DNA of 64,000 nt from Cladosporium sp. IMV 00045 (Eukaryota > Ascomycota > Dothideomycetes > Cladosporiales > Cladosporiaceae). Shown piece after piece: positions 52,242 through 64,000 of the stretch. A program made the position numbers and the translations under genes. Within the stretch, counting starts at the first letter, position 1; each line of letters opens with the position of its first letter. Location: assembly GCA_001931905.2 (NCBI GenBank), contig MSJI02000798.1, positions 20,010-84,009 of the forward strand. The letters run 5' to 3'. The notes under the pieces are model-generated. The model worked only from the letters and a program-made list of their open reading frames with translations. It was not told where the DNA came from and ran no database searches.

Positions 52242-52964
52242 TGGGGAGGTGGGTTTTGTGCTCGTTTGGTGTGGGTGCGGTTGTTGGTGATGTCAGAGGT
52301 TGTGAGATTGTTTGAGGGTTGAATGGGAGATTTGGCTGAGAGGCGGGTGGGCTATCCTGTCCATCAGACATTTTTAGTCTGTTTGTTTCGTTTTGATTGA
52401 CCGCATGCGGTATTCATGCGGTCGTGGATTGTATGGACTGGGTTGTAACAATGTCGCTTTGTCGTCTTTGGTGAGTGGGTGGGACTTAGGCAGCGCAACG
52501 AATTGTGTGTTTAGCTTGAAGATGGGTCACTTCTCGCGATTTGCGAACGATATCATCAATCGTGATCTCATCTTGCCATTTTTCCAGTATCTGACGAGAT
52601 ACTACCAGTCAGGCCAGCACTTGGAAGAAGACGCGTCGTATGACTGTTTCCGGCGATTGCAGCGTGCAAACGGCGGGAGTGTTTGCTGACTTGGCCGCAT
52701 AGCAGCGCATTCCACATTCCAGTGCCAGATGTGGAACGCAGCGACCGAACAATGAATTGTTCCGAGGAATGAAGACAGCCTGGTAGCGTTTCCGGGTCCT
52801 GTCAATAGCCTTACGCGGTCAGCCGTGTCTGCTTGTTCGAAAGTGACTTACATTCTCATGAGACCTGCCTCTCATCCTTGACTGAAATACCAATGCTTGC
52901 TCTCTGATCTTGTCAACATCTCTCATTAACGCGTTAGCTACACCTCTCTCTCCCCAATAAAAGT
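52242..52964. other. Intergenic region
   Basis: About 720 bp upstream of the Ulp1-like gene and downstream of the CMD-like gene. No supported feature. Confidence 0.45.
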
Positions 52965-53537
52965 CTATTTGTCTAACACCGGCACCTCCATCTTCCCACC
53001 ATTGTTCTCCGTGACGTCCAAGCCGACCAAGAATCGGCTGACCATATTGTACGCGCCAATGGTAATTTGCAACTCCATGACCTTCTGATCCTCACCGAAC
53101 AATCTCCTAGTCCTTTCAAAGACCTCATCGCTCACAGCGACCTTGACAGTGCTCTCCTCGGTATATTCCAAAACTGCCTTCTCCAAATCATCAAACCCAT
53201 CCCACTCCCTCTCCTTCACCAGTAACTTCTCCAACTTCTCAGGCGCAATGCCAGCTTTGAGAGCGAGCACAGCGTGCGCTTTCCACTCATACACGGCATT
53301 GGTCAGCACGGCAATGTAGCAGATGCTGAGCTCCATTATGGCCTGGCTGAGGGAGGATTTGGTGCGAATGGCGCCCACGAGGCTGTTGTAGCCATCTGCG
53401 ATGCTGGGGTTGTGCAGGAGGGCTAGGTCGAGAGGGATCAGGGGGCGCGGGTTTCGTCGGGCGGCGATGCGCGAATAGATGGCCTCGTTCTCGGGCGTTG
53501 GGTCGGCTGGGGTGGTGGGGGCGTAGGGAATGCGCAT
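52965..53537 (-). CDS. Carboxymuconolactone decarboxylase (AhpD-like) family protein
   Basis: Small all-helical protein of the CMD/AhpD fold. The start MRIPYAPTTPADPTPENEAI (53537) is typical of the fungal family; an upstream Met at 53588 is in frame but less likely. 190 aa. Family blocks: LIPLDLALLHNPSIADGYNS, GAIRTKSSLSQAIMELSICY, AVYEWKAHAVLALKAGI, DDLEKAVLEYTEES and ELQITIGAYNMVSRFLVGLD. The redox CxxC of AhpD peroxidase partners is absent (only one Cys, in SICY) while the Glu and His positions are kept. It is therefore more likely a decarboxylase-type or non-redox member. The true substrate is unknown. Confidence 0.85.
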   Translation of the reverse strand: MRIPYAPTTPADPTPENEAIYSRIAARRNPRPLIPLDLALLHNPSIADGYNSLVGAIRTKSSLSQAIMELSICYIAVLTNAVYEWKAHAVLALKAGIAPEKLEKLLVKEREWDGFDDLEKAVLEYTEESTVKVAVSDEVFERTRRLFGEDQKVMELQITIGAYNMVSRFLVGLDVTENNGGKMEVPVLDK

Positions 53538-55894
<2,357 letters not shown>

Positions 55895-56363
55895 GCCGAC
55901 TATGTATGTTAGTCGGACAGCATTTCCTTTCTCGCAGATATCTTCTGCATAGACTATGCCGAACGTGAATGAATGGCGCGGTCGGCTTTTTTGCATGGTA
56001 CATACACTTTTAGTAGAGGGCGCTGATAACGTCCATAGAAATGATGACTTTTCGACTTGCTAATCAAGATTTTACATGAAATACTTTCACCCTGATAACC
56101 AGCAGGACTGACGCGTAGAATGAGATCAAAGACAAAAGCAACAACCTAGGCAACATCCTTCGATCGTCACGATTCGCTTCACATACAACGCGGCGTACCT
56201 CGGCCGCTTTCGACCCCTCACAGCCAGCGCGACGCGAAGAGAGAGGTATAAGGATGCAACATCAGAGTTTCGACGGTAAATTACAGATCAACTTGTAAAA
56301 GAGGCTATTGCACAATCGAGCTTTGAAATACATTGATACACCACATCGAATAATACAGCAACA
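55895..56363. other. Intergenic region CYP51 / acyl-CoA ligase
   Basis: 469 bp holding the CYP51 3' UTR and the promoter of the next gene on the same strand. No other feature seen. Confidence 0.45.
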
Positions 56364-58384
56364 ATGTCGCGAATCTACACCCATCCCACACAGCCAAAAG
56401 TAGATCTGCCAAACTTGGATTTATTAACATTCCTATTCGGTAGGCACACCTTCCACATACCTAACATCCAAAACATGCCATCTAACAATAAAAACAACCA
56501 GACTCCCCCCACTCCCTCGCCCTCGACTCCACAGTTCTGCACCACTCCGCCTCCAACCCCTCCAACTCCCTCACCAAATCGCAACTACGCGACCTCGTCC
56601 AACGCATCGCCCATGGCCTCCGACGCTCTTTCGGGGTCGGCGCCAATGGCCCAAACAAAGACGTCGTCACCGTCATGAGTTACGGCCAAGTCCTCATCCC
56701 AGCTGCTTTTTTCGCCGTCATAGCCGCTGGAGGCGTTTATTCCGCTGCAAGCCCTAGTTCGACCGTTGAAGAATTGGCGAGGCAGATTCGAATTGGGAAG
56801 AGTGAGTTGGTGATTTGCAGTGCGGAGCACGTGGACGTGGCTAGGAAGGCAGCGGAGAAATGTGGCGTGGATGCAGAGAGGGTTCTGGTTCTGGAATCGG
56901 AGCCGGAGCGCAGGTTGGTCAGTCTGGGGAGTGGAATTAATGTCATCTCTTCGAGCCGATTGCCCTGGCAGACGATCACGGACCGCGAAACGCTACGAAA
57001 CAGCCTCATCACCATCCTCTGGAGCAGCGGCACGACGGGTCTGCCGAAGGGCGTGAAGCTCTCGCACACCAATCTCGTCGCGGAGACGTACATCACGGCT
57101 CTATCCGGTCGTGCTTGGGCGGAGAGGGAAGTTGCGAAAGGAACATTTTCGCCAGTCGAATACCGCACGCTCGCGCATTTGCCAATTTCACATATTGCAG
57201 GCTTGTTTGGCTATTTCTGCGCGCCTTTATACGCGAGTGGCACGGTGGTTTGGATGAGGAGGTATAGTTGGGGGGAGATGTTGAGGTTTTTGAAGGAGTA
57301 TCGGATCACGGCTTTTTATACCGTGCCGAGCATTTGGTTGAGGATTGCTAAGAGCGATGAGGTGGGGGATCTTTTGAAGAACCTCGAAGGCGCTGGAACG
57401 GGCGCTGCGCCCATGGATGCTAATTTGCAGCTTTCTGCGTCGGGGCGGCTGCGCTCTGCTAGCAAAGAGGGAGATGAAGCGGGAGTGAGTCTAGGCCAGA
57501 CCTGGGGTTTGAGCGAGACAACGGGTGCGGTCACGGCGGTTCCGAAGGGTGAAAGAGACGTGAGCGGGAGTATTGGCAGTATCCTGCCGGGGGTGGAGTT
57601 AAGGCTCGTCGATGAGGATTTTCGGGATGTTGAGGGGGAAGGCGTGGAGGGGGAGTTGATTGTTAGGTCGGAGTTGGTTACGCAGGGGTATTTTCAGAAT
57701 GAGGAGGCGACGAAAGACGCGTTTAGGGACGGTTGGTTTTGCACGGGTGATGTTGCTGTGGTACGAGAGGGGAGGTTTTTCGTGGTGGATCGGAAGAAGG
57801 TGAGTTTTCCCTTTGATTTTTGTTTTGACTTTTCTCTCTTTCTTCCAAGTTCTTCGCTATTGTCCTTTCTCCCTTGCCTCCCCCAAACCGCCATCTGCAA
57901 TGCCACTTGTCGTGGTCACCAAAAAGCTTATCAAACGCGTCTCCTCGTTGAGCAGGGTGCAGTCAGATCTCTTCGCGTGCTTCTAGCCATCTATAACTTG
58001 AGTGAAATCATGCAGGCTGTTAAGGAAGCACCATGCTAATCTCAGAAACAGGAACTCCTCAAGTACAAAGGCCTCCAAATCGCCCCGGCGGAACTCGAAA
58101 ATCTCCTCATCACCCACCCGCTCATCAAAGAGGCTGCTGTCATCGGTGTGCCTGCGCCTGACGATCCAGGCACCGATCTGCCGCGCGCCTACGTTGTGCC
58201 CGTCGAATCTGGCAAGTTGAATGAGGAGGACGTGAAAAAGTTTGTGAAAGACAGGTTGGCGGATTACAAGCAGTTGAGAGGTGGCGTGAGGTTTGTGCAG
58301 GAGATCCCGAAGAGCGCGATCGGGAAGTTGCTGAGGAGGGAGTTGAGGGAGAGGGCGAAGAGGGAGAGTGGGGCGCGTTTGTGA
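56364..58384 (+). CDS. AMP-forming acyl-CoA ligase (4-coumarate-CoA ligase-like)
   Basis: ANL-superfamily enzyme that adenylates a carboxylic acid and makes its CoA thioester. Exons 56364-56439, 56502-57799 and 58052-58384 give 568 aa with matching phases. The core has the P-loop ILWSSGTTGLPKGVKLSHTN, QTWGLSETTGAVTAVP, the ATP-binding FCTGDVAVV and VDRKKELLKYKGLQIAPAE across the second intron, and the C-terminal lysine region IPKSAIGKLLRREL. It ends in ARL, a permissible peroxisomal PTS1 tripeptide, so a peroxisomal fatty- or aryl-acid ligase is likely. Specificity (fatty acid or cinnamic-type acid) cannot be told from sequence by eye. The second intron, about 250 nt, is long for this window. 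Confidence 0.9.
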
Positions 58385-59457
58385 ATGGGGTTTCCCTTCC
58401 TTCGATCTTTTTGTCGTGTCTCGATATCCTTCATGCTAATGTGGTATATTCTCTTTCCTTCATGATAAGATCGCGTTTTGCTGGTGAAGCACGTGTTTCA
58501 GTGGGGCTTCCAAATCGACCACAACTCGACTGTCGCGCGTAAGATGATCTGTGAGTATAGCTCCGGTGCGTGGATATCTTTTGATAATGTTATTAACTAA
58601 CATTCAATGACTAGATCGGGCATGTAATCGTGTCAAAAAAATGCATTTCGCTTGCAGAGGGATTGACGACCTGGCTTTGAAAAGTCGTGAATTCGAACGA
58701 ACCGCGGAGCTGTAAATTCCATCGACGGGGAAAGCGATTGATAAGTTACTTCCAATAGACGAGCATTGACTCTATGAGGTTCTCGTTGACACGTTCAAAG
58801 GTATTGACGATCGAGCGGAGTCGCGTCGTATTCACTCATTGTGACTCCTTCCACATCGGCGCGCCAGCCCGGCCTTCCTCAAGGCTCGGCCCAGTTCAAG
58901 TGTTACGACCTTCCAACTTGTACAAAGACGAGATTGTCCTGCACATGTGATTGCAGCCTGCGATACCGCGTTCTCTCCTTCTTCACACGTGAAGAGAAAA
59001 TGCAACTATCGCCTCTAACTAATCTAAGAATGCAGTGCGCATCAAACTCCACCTGTGGCTCAGCTCAGCATATTTTCCGGCTTTCCAAGTACATGTGGTC
59101 GTACCTCACGTTACTCATGCTCAGGGTGTTATCCTCGTAGGTAGTGTTAACGCGATATGCTTAGCTACTGAGAATGAACAGGTAATAAATGCGAAGAGAG
59201 GAATGAATCGCGTCTTTATCCAATGGATGCATCTCTTCCCCTTATTGATCGAACCCTCACCTAATCACATGCAACCATTTGCACGAGCAACTATCACAAG
59301 CCTCGTCAGGCTCTCCGCGGTGGCATGCTCTTGACCTTGAGTCCATGATCTTCTTCACTAGCTTCTCCCAACCTAACCCCAACTTCTTCTTCACAACACT
59401 TCCCCGACATCCCCAACACACCCCCCTCTCCATACCGTACTACCATCAGCGCCCGAC
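58385..59457. other. Intergenic region
   Basis: About 1.07 kb between same-strand genes. Short open frames are present but none is supported. A pyrimidine-rich stretch lies just before 59458. Confidence 0.45.
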
Positions 59458-61353
59458 ATGGCGATTCCAAGACTCCAAGCCGAGATCGACCGCCTCAAGG
59501 AGGAGCTCGCCCAAGCCCAAAGGGGCAATTTGTTTCTGGTCGACCTACTTGTACAGCGGCAGCGGCAGCAGCAGGACGCAGCTCAAGAGGCGAGACCGAA
59601 TGCAGAGATCGCATCTCTGCAGGCCCAACTCAATGCTGCTCTCCAGACCAATGTACGACTGCAAGAGCGCATCATTGCCTTGCGCAACAGCCAGACAACC
59701 GGCAGCTCGAGTGGCTTAGGATCTGTACATGCCGACAACTGTGCGAGCGACGATGTGTTCACCCCAAGAGCGAACAATGATATGAATGCCAGTCGCAACA
59801 TCTGGGGCCCAGGTCTTAATCCCTTCGTCAACAATGGAGGCGTCGAAGAGCCAGGCAGTCCTTGGGGAAGCGCCTATCCCAAGCGTTCTGGACCGATCGA
59901 TCCATATCACACCGACGAGGATGAGAAGAATATCGTCGACTGGAACCTGCCAAAGTCAGCCATCCGTGAGCAAAGCACACCACGCGGCACACGCATAATT
60001 GGCTCTGACGGTCATCCTTTCTACGTGGCTACTCCTTCGCCTCCTCCTGTCAAGGATCCTGTCGAATACGAGGAGAAAAAACGTTTTACGAGGGCAGAAC
60101 GCTCTCGCCTGGCTTCTGTTGCCGTTTGGATCGAGGACAAGGCTGAGGGAGAGCTCACCCCATACTGGATCGACTTTGCCAGCAAGTATAAGGGCCACTC
60201 CGCTGATGCGTGGCGCGCATACTATGAGGCCAATGTGCGTCCGTCGTATCTTCAGAGGCTCGAGGAGCGTGAGTCCGAGGCTAAGGCCGGACCGCGAAGC
60301 GGCGCGGTCCTTTCGTGGGTTGCTGATCGCGAGACGAAAAGAAAGAATGAACAAGCAGTAATTAACTATCATCGTGAGGCCAAGAGCAGCTCGTACGATG
60401 AAGAGGACCTGATCGATCTCGAGACCGACGATGGTCACCAATCTGCTATCGCGAAGAGGGAAGATAGGACCTTGGATCTCCTCGACAATGCAGGCAGCGG
60501 TACGCCTCTTGCACTGGAGAAAACAGTACGCAGAGATACGATGCAAACGGTCAGGAAGCGCACTGTCACAGAGCATGAATCCGCTTCTCACACCAACTCA
60601 GTTTGGTTTTCACCAGCCATGAAGCATCTCTACGACCTACCTCCAGGCCCGATGGAGTATCCTGCTCCACCCATGTGGTACAGCGATAGGAACTGGAAGA
60701 AATCAATCTCGTTCACGCATTATATCCCGTTTGAAAGGGGCCAAGGGTTTCGCAGGACCATCCTAATCACCAACGTGACCCGCAACACGACGCTGGCCGA
60801 AGTCCTCGACCAGGTCCATTGTGGCAGAGTACTCTCCGCCCAGTACATCGAAACCGCAGGAATGAAGACCTTGCCACCTACGCAAGGCAACACCGTCATC
60901 GTGGAATTCTATGGCAACGATAACGCCTCCAGATTCGCTCGTATCTGCTCTCAGCAGCCGATCAACTTCTTCGACGAGCACGGCAACCAATACCAAGCAA
61001 ACGTAACCCTCCTCCCAACTCCGACCCGCCCCACCCCCCAATACTTGATAAGAGGCATGCAAGACTGCAGTCTCTCGCGCATCGTCTGCGTCATCGACGC
61101 TCGCAGCGAGATGACCGCCCAGGACGTGATGGGGAAGTACTTCTCCGCCTACCGCATTTGGGACGGCCGCTCGTCGCCTGCCAAGTACCCGATCAGATTG
61201 AGCGAACAGGACGATATCAGGCGTGTCATCAAACTTGAGTTTGCGAATGTTGAAGACGCACGCAAGTTGCACAGGTTCCTGCACTATGAGCCGGAATTCA
61301 GGAGCATGATCGTCTCTTTCGGTCAAGATCCCTGTACGAGAGCTCGTGTTTAG
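59458..61353 (+). CDS. Coiled-coil / Myb-like / RRM-like protein, unknown function
   Basis: 631 aa, one exon, no named family recognised. Residues 1-80 are a coiled coil (AIPRLQAEIDRLKEELAQAQ, then more heptads). After a disordered part, about 205-270 reads FTRAERSRLASVAVWIED and YWIDFASKYKGHSADAWRAY, YEANVRPSYLQRLEE, a layout like Rap1-type Myb/SANT helices. The last 200 residues look like two diverged RRM folds: RTILITNVTRNTTLAEVLDQ with NTVIVEFYGNDNASRFARIC, then RIVCVIDARSEMTAQDVMGK with VIKLEFANVEDARKLHRFLH. A nuclear RNA- or DNA-associated role is inference. The long uninterrupted frame and biased composition support a real gene. Confidence 0.75.
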   Translation: MAIPRLQAEIDRLKEELAQAQRGNLFLVDLLVQRQRQQQDAAQEARPNAEIASLQAQLNAALQTNVRLQERIIALRNSQTTGSSSGLGSVHADNCASDDVFTPRANNDMNASRNIWGPGLNPFVNNGGVEEPGSPWGSAYPKRSGPIDPYHTDEDEKNIVDWNLPKSAIREQSTPRGTRIIGSDGHPFYVATPSPPPVKDPVEYEEKKRFTRAERSRLASVAVWIEDKAEGELTPYWIDFASKYKGHSADAWRAYYEANVRPSYLQRLEERESEAKAGPRSGAVLSWVADRETKRKNEQAVINYHREAKSSSYDEEDLIDLETDDGHQSAIAKREDRTLDLLDNAGSGTPLALEKTVRRDTMQTVRKRTVTEHESASHTNSVWFSPAMKHLYDLPPGPMEYPAPPMWYSDRNWKKSISFTHYIPFERGQGFRRTILITNVTRNTTLAEVLDQVHCGRVLSAQYIETAGMKTLPPTQGNTVIVEFYGNDNASRFARICSQQPINFFDEHGNQYQANVTLLPTPTRPTPQYLIRGMQDCSLSRIVCVIDARSEMTAQDVMGKYFSAYRIWDGRSSPAKYPIRLSEQDDIRRVIKLEFANVEDARKLHRFLHYEPEFRSMIVSFGQDPCTRARV

Positions 61354-61892
61354 GACTGTTGAGTGGTATTGGACGATGGCGACTTTTGGAGTCTTAGACT
61401 GGATTCTTTTTTGGAAACTGGACCGAATCAGCTCTGTGAGGCCCTCAATCAATCACAGAGCTTGATCCATTCATTTTCCCTGGAAAGGCCACAAATGAGC
61501 CAGTCATTGGAATGGCGTCGGCTCTGGATATGGCTACAAAACTGGGAAACGTGTTTACAGGTCATCTCCTTACGACCGATCAGCAGGCTATTCGACTGGA
61601 GCGCCTTGCAGAGCGCACCATTTGGATGAGGTTCTGTGCACTGACTTGAGGTCCTTCGAGGAATAGCAAGTCTCTTTCATTAAGTCAGTCAAATGAGTGA
61701 ATTCAAGTCGGAAGTAGGTCATGAACCGAATGAAATGAAGTGAAAACCTTGAATTCCTGCATTTGCTCACCTCAGTGAAGACCTTGACGTGTAGAACCTT
61801 GAAGATTGTCGTGAAACATATATCATTCAGCGCTGCATCTATTAGAAAAGCACAAGTAGCAACATCACCAAGCTTCAAGCCCGCCAAACCAC
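61354..61892. other. Intergenic region between convergent genes
   Basis: 539 bp with 3' UTR sequence only. Confidence 0.45.
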
Positions 61893-62555
61893 TCAAGCCA
61901 TCTTCGCCGGCCTGACCATAAGCGTATGCGGCACATTCTCCGCCCTGCCAAAGTCCCTCGCATCAAACGCCATCACCCCCTTCTCCTCAAACCCATACTT
62001 GGCATACAACCCCTTTCCCTTCGGGCTACTCTCCAAGTACGCCGGCAAGCCCAACTGGTCCGCTCTCTCCAGCCCCTTCTGCAACTGCATGGCGCCCAAA
62101 CCCCTCCTCTGATGCTCCGGATCCACAACCAAAATAGACAGCAGCATATACGGATCGCCACCGAACCTTTCCCTTCTTCCCTGCGCTAACTCACCAAAGA
62201 AAGCCGTCATGGCGTCAACATTCGCGCCTTCGCTGAAAAGTTCCTTGCGGCCTTCGGCGTCCTCCGCGTCCAATTCCGCCTGGCTGCGCTGGCGCGGGTA
62301 AATTTGCCACTTGGCGGTGGAGACGATCTGGTCCAGGTCCGTGTCGACGGCTTTGATGAACATGAAGGTCTCGTCGGTCGCTTTGCGCATGGAGGCCAGC
62401 GTGTCTTTTTTCAGCTGCTCGTGGTGTTGCGCAGATATGCCGTTGGGGTAGAAGACGGACATCAAGTCGGGGCCGAAGGCAGACCACATGAGTTTGGCGT
62501 GCGCGTCGACGTCGTTTTCGGTCATGGGGAGGAGTTGGATGGGCATTTTGGGCAA
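61893..62555 (-). CDS. GNAT-family N-acetyltransferase
   Basis: 220 aa. Acetyl-CoA-binding core in the C-terminal half: YMLLSILVVDPEHQRRGLGA, where the V-x-P-x-x-Q-R-R-G-L-G loop binds the pyrophosphate, followed by a helix (MQLQKGLERADQLGLPAYLE) and ESSPKGKGLYAKYGFEEKGV, the standard GNAT end. The N-terminal half (LLPMTENDVDAHAKLMWSAF) is typical of fungal small-molecule GNATs of unknown substrate. MPIQLL at 62546 is an alternative start. Confidence 0.88.
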   Translation of the reverse strand: MPKMPIQLLPMTENDVDAHAKLMWSAFGPDLMSVFYPNGISAQHHEQLKKDTLASMRKATDETFMFIKAVDTDLDQIVSTAKWQIYPRQRSQAELDAEDAEGRKELFSEGANVDAMTAFFGELAQGRRERFGGDPYMLLSILVVDPEHQRRGLGAMQLQKGLERADQLGLPAYLESSPKGKGLYAKYGFEEKGVMAFDARDFGRAENVPHTLMVRPAKMA

Positions 62556-63089
62556 TGGGTTGGAGGTTATTGAGTGCGGTTTTGATGAGGCCTTGCGTGA
62601 TTTGTGTGTAGAATGTCGTGTATTGAATGTGTTGCGGGATGTGTAGGAGATGTGTTGTCTGTGAAAATAGAAAGTAGTCTAATTAATGGGGACTCAGAAG
62701 TCTCTTATCCTTTCTGGTGAAAAATACAGCCACGTTGTTGCGCACGTATTGCTCTATTTGGACGGCGCTGCGGTGGATGAAGTCGGAATAGCCTCGAGAC
62801 TCTGGAGGATTCTCAGTCAGCCGGTGTCCGCGGGCAGCGAGCGAACTTGCCTCTATTGGTGAGTATGCCGCCATAAAGCGCACAACAGCCTCATACGGCA
62901 TCGTCGGGTCCGCCGGACTTCACAGAGATTCTTTGCTTAACGTGCGTAATCTGACTTGGCGATACATCTATTTGCTTACCTCACAAGTCACCACAACCTG
63001 GAAGACTCCAATGATTGTGACGATGTAATGCTTGAAACAAGGTTTGGTCCTATACGAGCTCGTACAAGCATCATGTTACTTCTCTCAAT
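62556..63089. other. Intergenic region GNAT / TRM61
   Basis: 534 bp. A short minus-strand open frame (62683-62901) has no recognisable features and is not called. Confidence 0.45.
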
Positions 63090-64000
63090 CTAAGCCTTGA
63101 CCTTCGCCCCGACAGCAGTCATGTCGACCGGCCAGTCTTGCGCCGCCTTCGATTCATCCTCCTCTCTCCACAACTTGGGCAAAACAGCAAAAGTCAAATA
63201 GCTTGTATGCGTTTTGACCTCCGGCTCCGTCCTATGCACAAGTCTGCCCTCCCTGAAAAGTTTCCTGTTCTCGACCTCCTTCCTGATCTCCGCCAGACGC
63301 TCTGCCTTCGACTGCACCCTGCCGCTGCTGGTACCTGCCTTGCCCGCGTGAAATTCGTTCAACTTCGCGTCCACCTCCCTAAGACGGCTGAGTGACTCTT
63401 CCACTGTGGCCGGGTTGGCATTGACGCCGCGCAGGCCTTCTTCTTTGAGGCCGACGCGTTCGCGTCGAACGTCCAGTCGTCGGTTTTGTACTTCGACCAT
63501 TTGGATCTCGGTCCAGCCTGCTTTGCGCATGGCTGAGACCGTGGCGGTGACTTGCTCAATGCAAGGCGAGAAGGTGCAGAGGTTGATTGCTGAGTCTGGG
63601 TCGAGTGGCGTGTTGAGGTCTTCCCGCGTAAGGTGCTTCAAAGCGAGCCAGGGCGCGGGGAGGTCGAGGAAAATTGCGTTGGCTTTGGGTGAGACGGCGT
63701 TGGGGAGGAGGAAGCCTTCGTTGTAGACGTCGCGGTGGTTGACGTGCACAACATTGGTGAGACCGTGATCAACGAGTTCCTGGCGGAGCGTGTGCACGCG
63801 AGGCTCGTGGTATTCGAAGCTGCAAACCTTGCCGTTCGAATTGGTGTTTGTTGAGTCGGTCGGGTAGCCGTTGAAGACAGCACGGGCGGCTGCGTGGGTG
63901 AAACTACCGCTGCCGGCACCTGCCTCTAGAATGGTGTTGCCAGGCTTTACTTGCATCCTTTGCAAGATATATGAGTAGTCTGGCGTGTAAACAACTTGAG
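63090..64000 (-). CDS. TRM61: tRNA m1A58 methyltransferase catalytic subunit, N-terminus beyond window
   Basis: SAM-dependent subunit of the nuclear Trm6/Trm61 complex that makes 1-methyladenosine at tRNA position 58. The frame is open to the right edge, where QVVYTPDYSYILQRMQVKPG precedes motif I (TILEAGAGSGSFTHAAARAV). FEYHEPRVHTLRQELVDHGL follows (ribose-binding strand), then the diagnostic IFLDLPAPWLALKHL with the D-x-P-A-P-W catalytic motif, INLCTFSPCIEQV and GWTEIQMVEVQNRRLDVRRE. The C-terminal part with HRTEPEVKTHTSYLTFAVLP is typical. The first part of the protein lies beyond base 64000. Confidence 0.95.
   Translation of the reverse strand, partial: QVVYTPDYSYILQRMQVKPGNTILEAGAGSGSFTHAAARAVFNGYPTDSTNTNSNGKVCSFEYHEPRVHTLRQELVDHGLTNVVHVNHRDVYNEGFLLPNAVSPKANAIFLDLPAPWLALKHLTREDLNTPLDPDSAINLCTFSPCIEQVTATVSAMRKAGWTEIQMVEVQNRRLDVRRERVGLKEEGLRGVNANPATVEESLSRLREVDAKLNEFHAGKAGTSSGRVQSKAERLAEIRKEVENRKLFREGRLVHRTEPEVKTHTSYLTFAVLPKLWREEDESKAAQDWPVDMTAVGAKVKA

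Overview
The window is fungal nuclear DNA, most likely from a filamentous or black-yeast ascomycete of the Dothideomycetes. The signs are short spliceosomal introns (about 50-100 nt, GT...CTAAC/CTGAC...AG), compact gene spacing on both strands, a CYP51 with the full fungal signature, and GC-rich third codon positions. The two-haplotype pattern described below would fit the diploid or hybrid genomes known from Hortaea/Friedmanniomyces-type black fungi. That genus-level guess is inference only.

Single-copy left arm (1-11379): end of tropomyosin, RRP17 (apparently frameshifted), BIG1, MSH3, a dienelactone hydrolase (apparently frameshifted), a DEK_C/SWIB protein of the Uaf30/Tri1 type, and the start of eIF3b.

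Duplicated middle (11380-49182): a block of about 18 kb is present twice in the same order and orientation: eIF3b - FAR1/Zn2Cys6/Gag composite - serine/threonine dehydratase - RAM2 - GFA-domain protein - small Ala/Arg-rich protein - RNase H - catalytically dead RNase H-like protein - Q/T-rich protein - small secreted protein - SRP40. Copy A is 11380-28956 and continues at 47943-49182. Copy B is 28977-47922. Runs of 20 N (28957-28976 and 47923-47942) flank copy B. The last 182 bases before the first gap (28775-28956) look identical to the first 182 after the second (47943-48124), whereas copy B differs from both there. Read literally this is a tandem duplication. A simpler reading is that contigs 1 and 3 are one locus and copy B is the second haplotype or homeologue placed inside it by the scaffolder. 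The copies are nearly silent-only diverged in housekeeping genes, while the RNase H pair is decaying differently in each copy.

Single-copy right arm (49183-64000): a Ulp1-like cysteine-protease-fold protein, a carboxymuconolactone-decarboxylase-like protein, CYP51/ERG11, an acyl-CoA ligase with a possible peroxisomal tail, a coiled-coil/Myb-like/RRM-like protein, a GNAT acetyltransferase and most of TRM61. Most genes are housekeeping: translation, rRNA and tRNA processing, mismatch repair, prenylation, sterol and cell-wall synthesis. No secondary-metabolite cluster, intact transposon, rRNA or tRNA gene was seen.

Most notable: (1) the overlapping contig ends; (2) a composite protein joining a FAR1-type DNA-binding domain, a Zn2Cys6 cluster and a copia-Gag-like region, kept intact in both copies; (3) an open frame of 56-57 codons directly after the SRP40 stop codon, kept in frame in both copies across a 3-nt indel; (4) an RNase H-fold protein that has lost three of its four catalytic acids.
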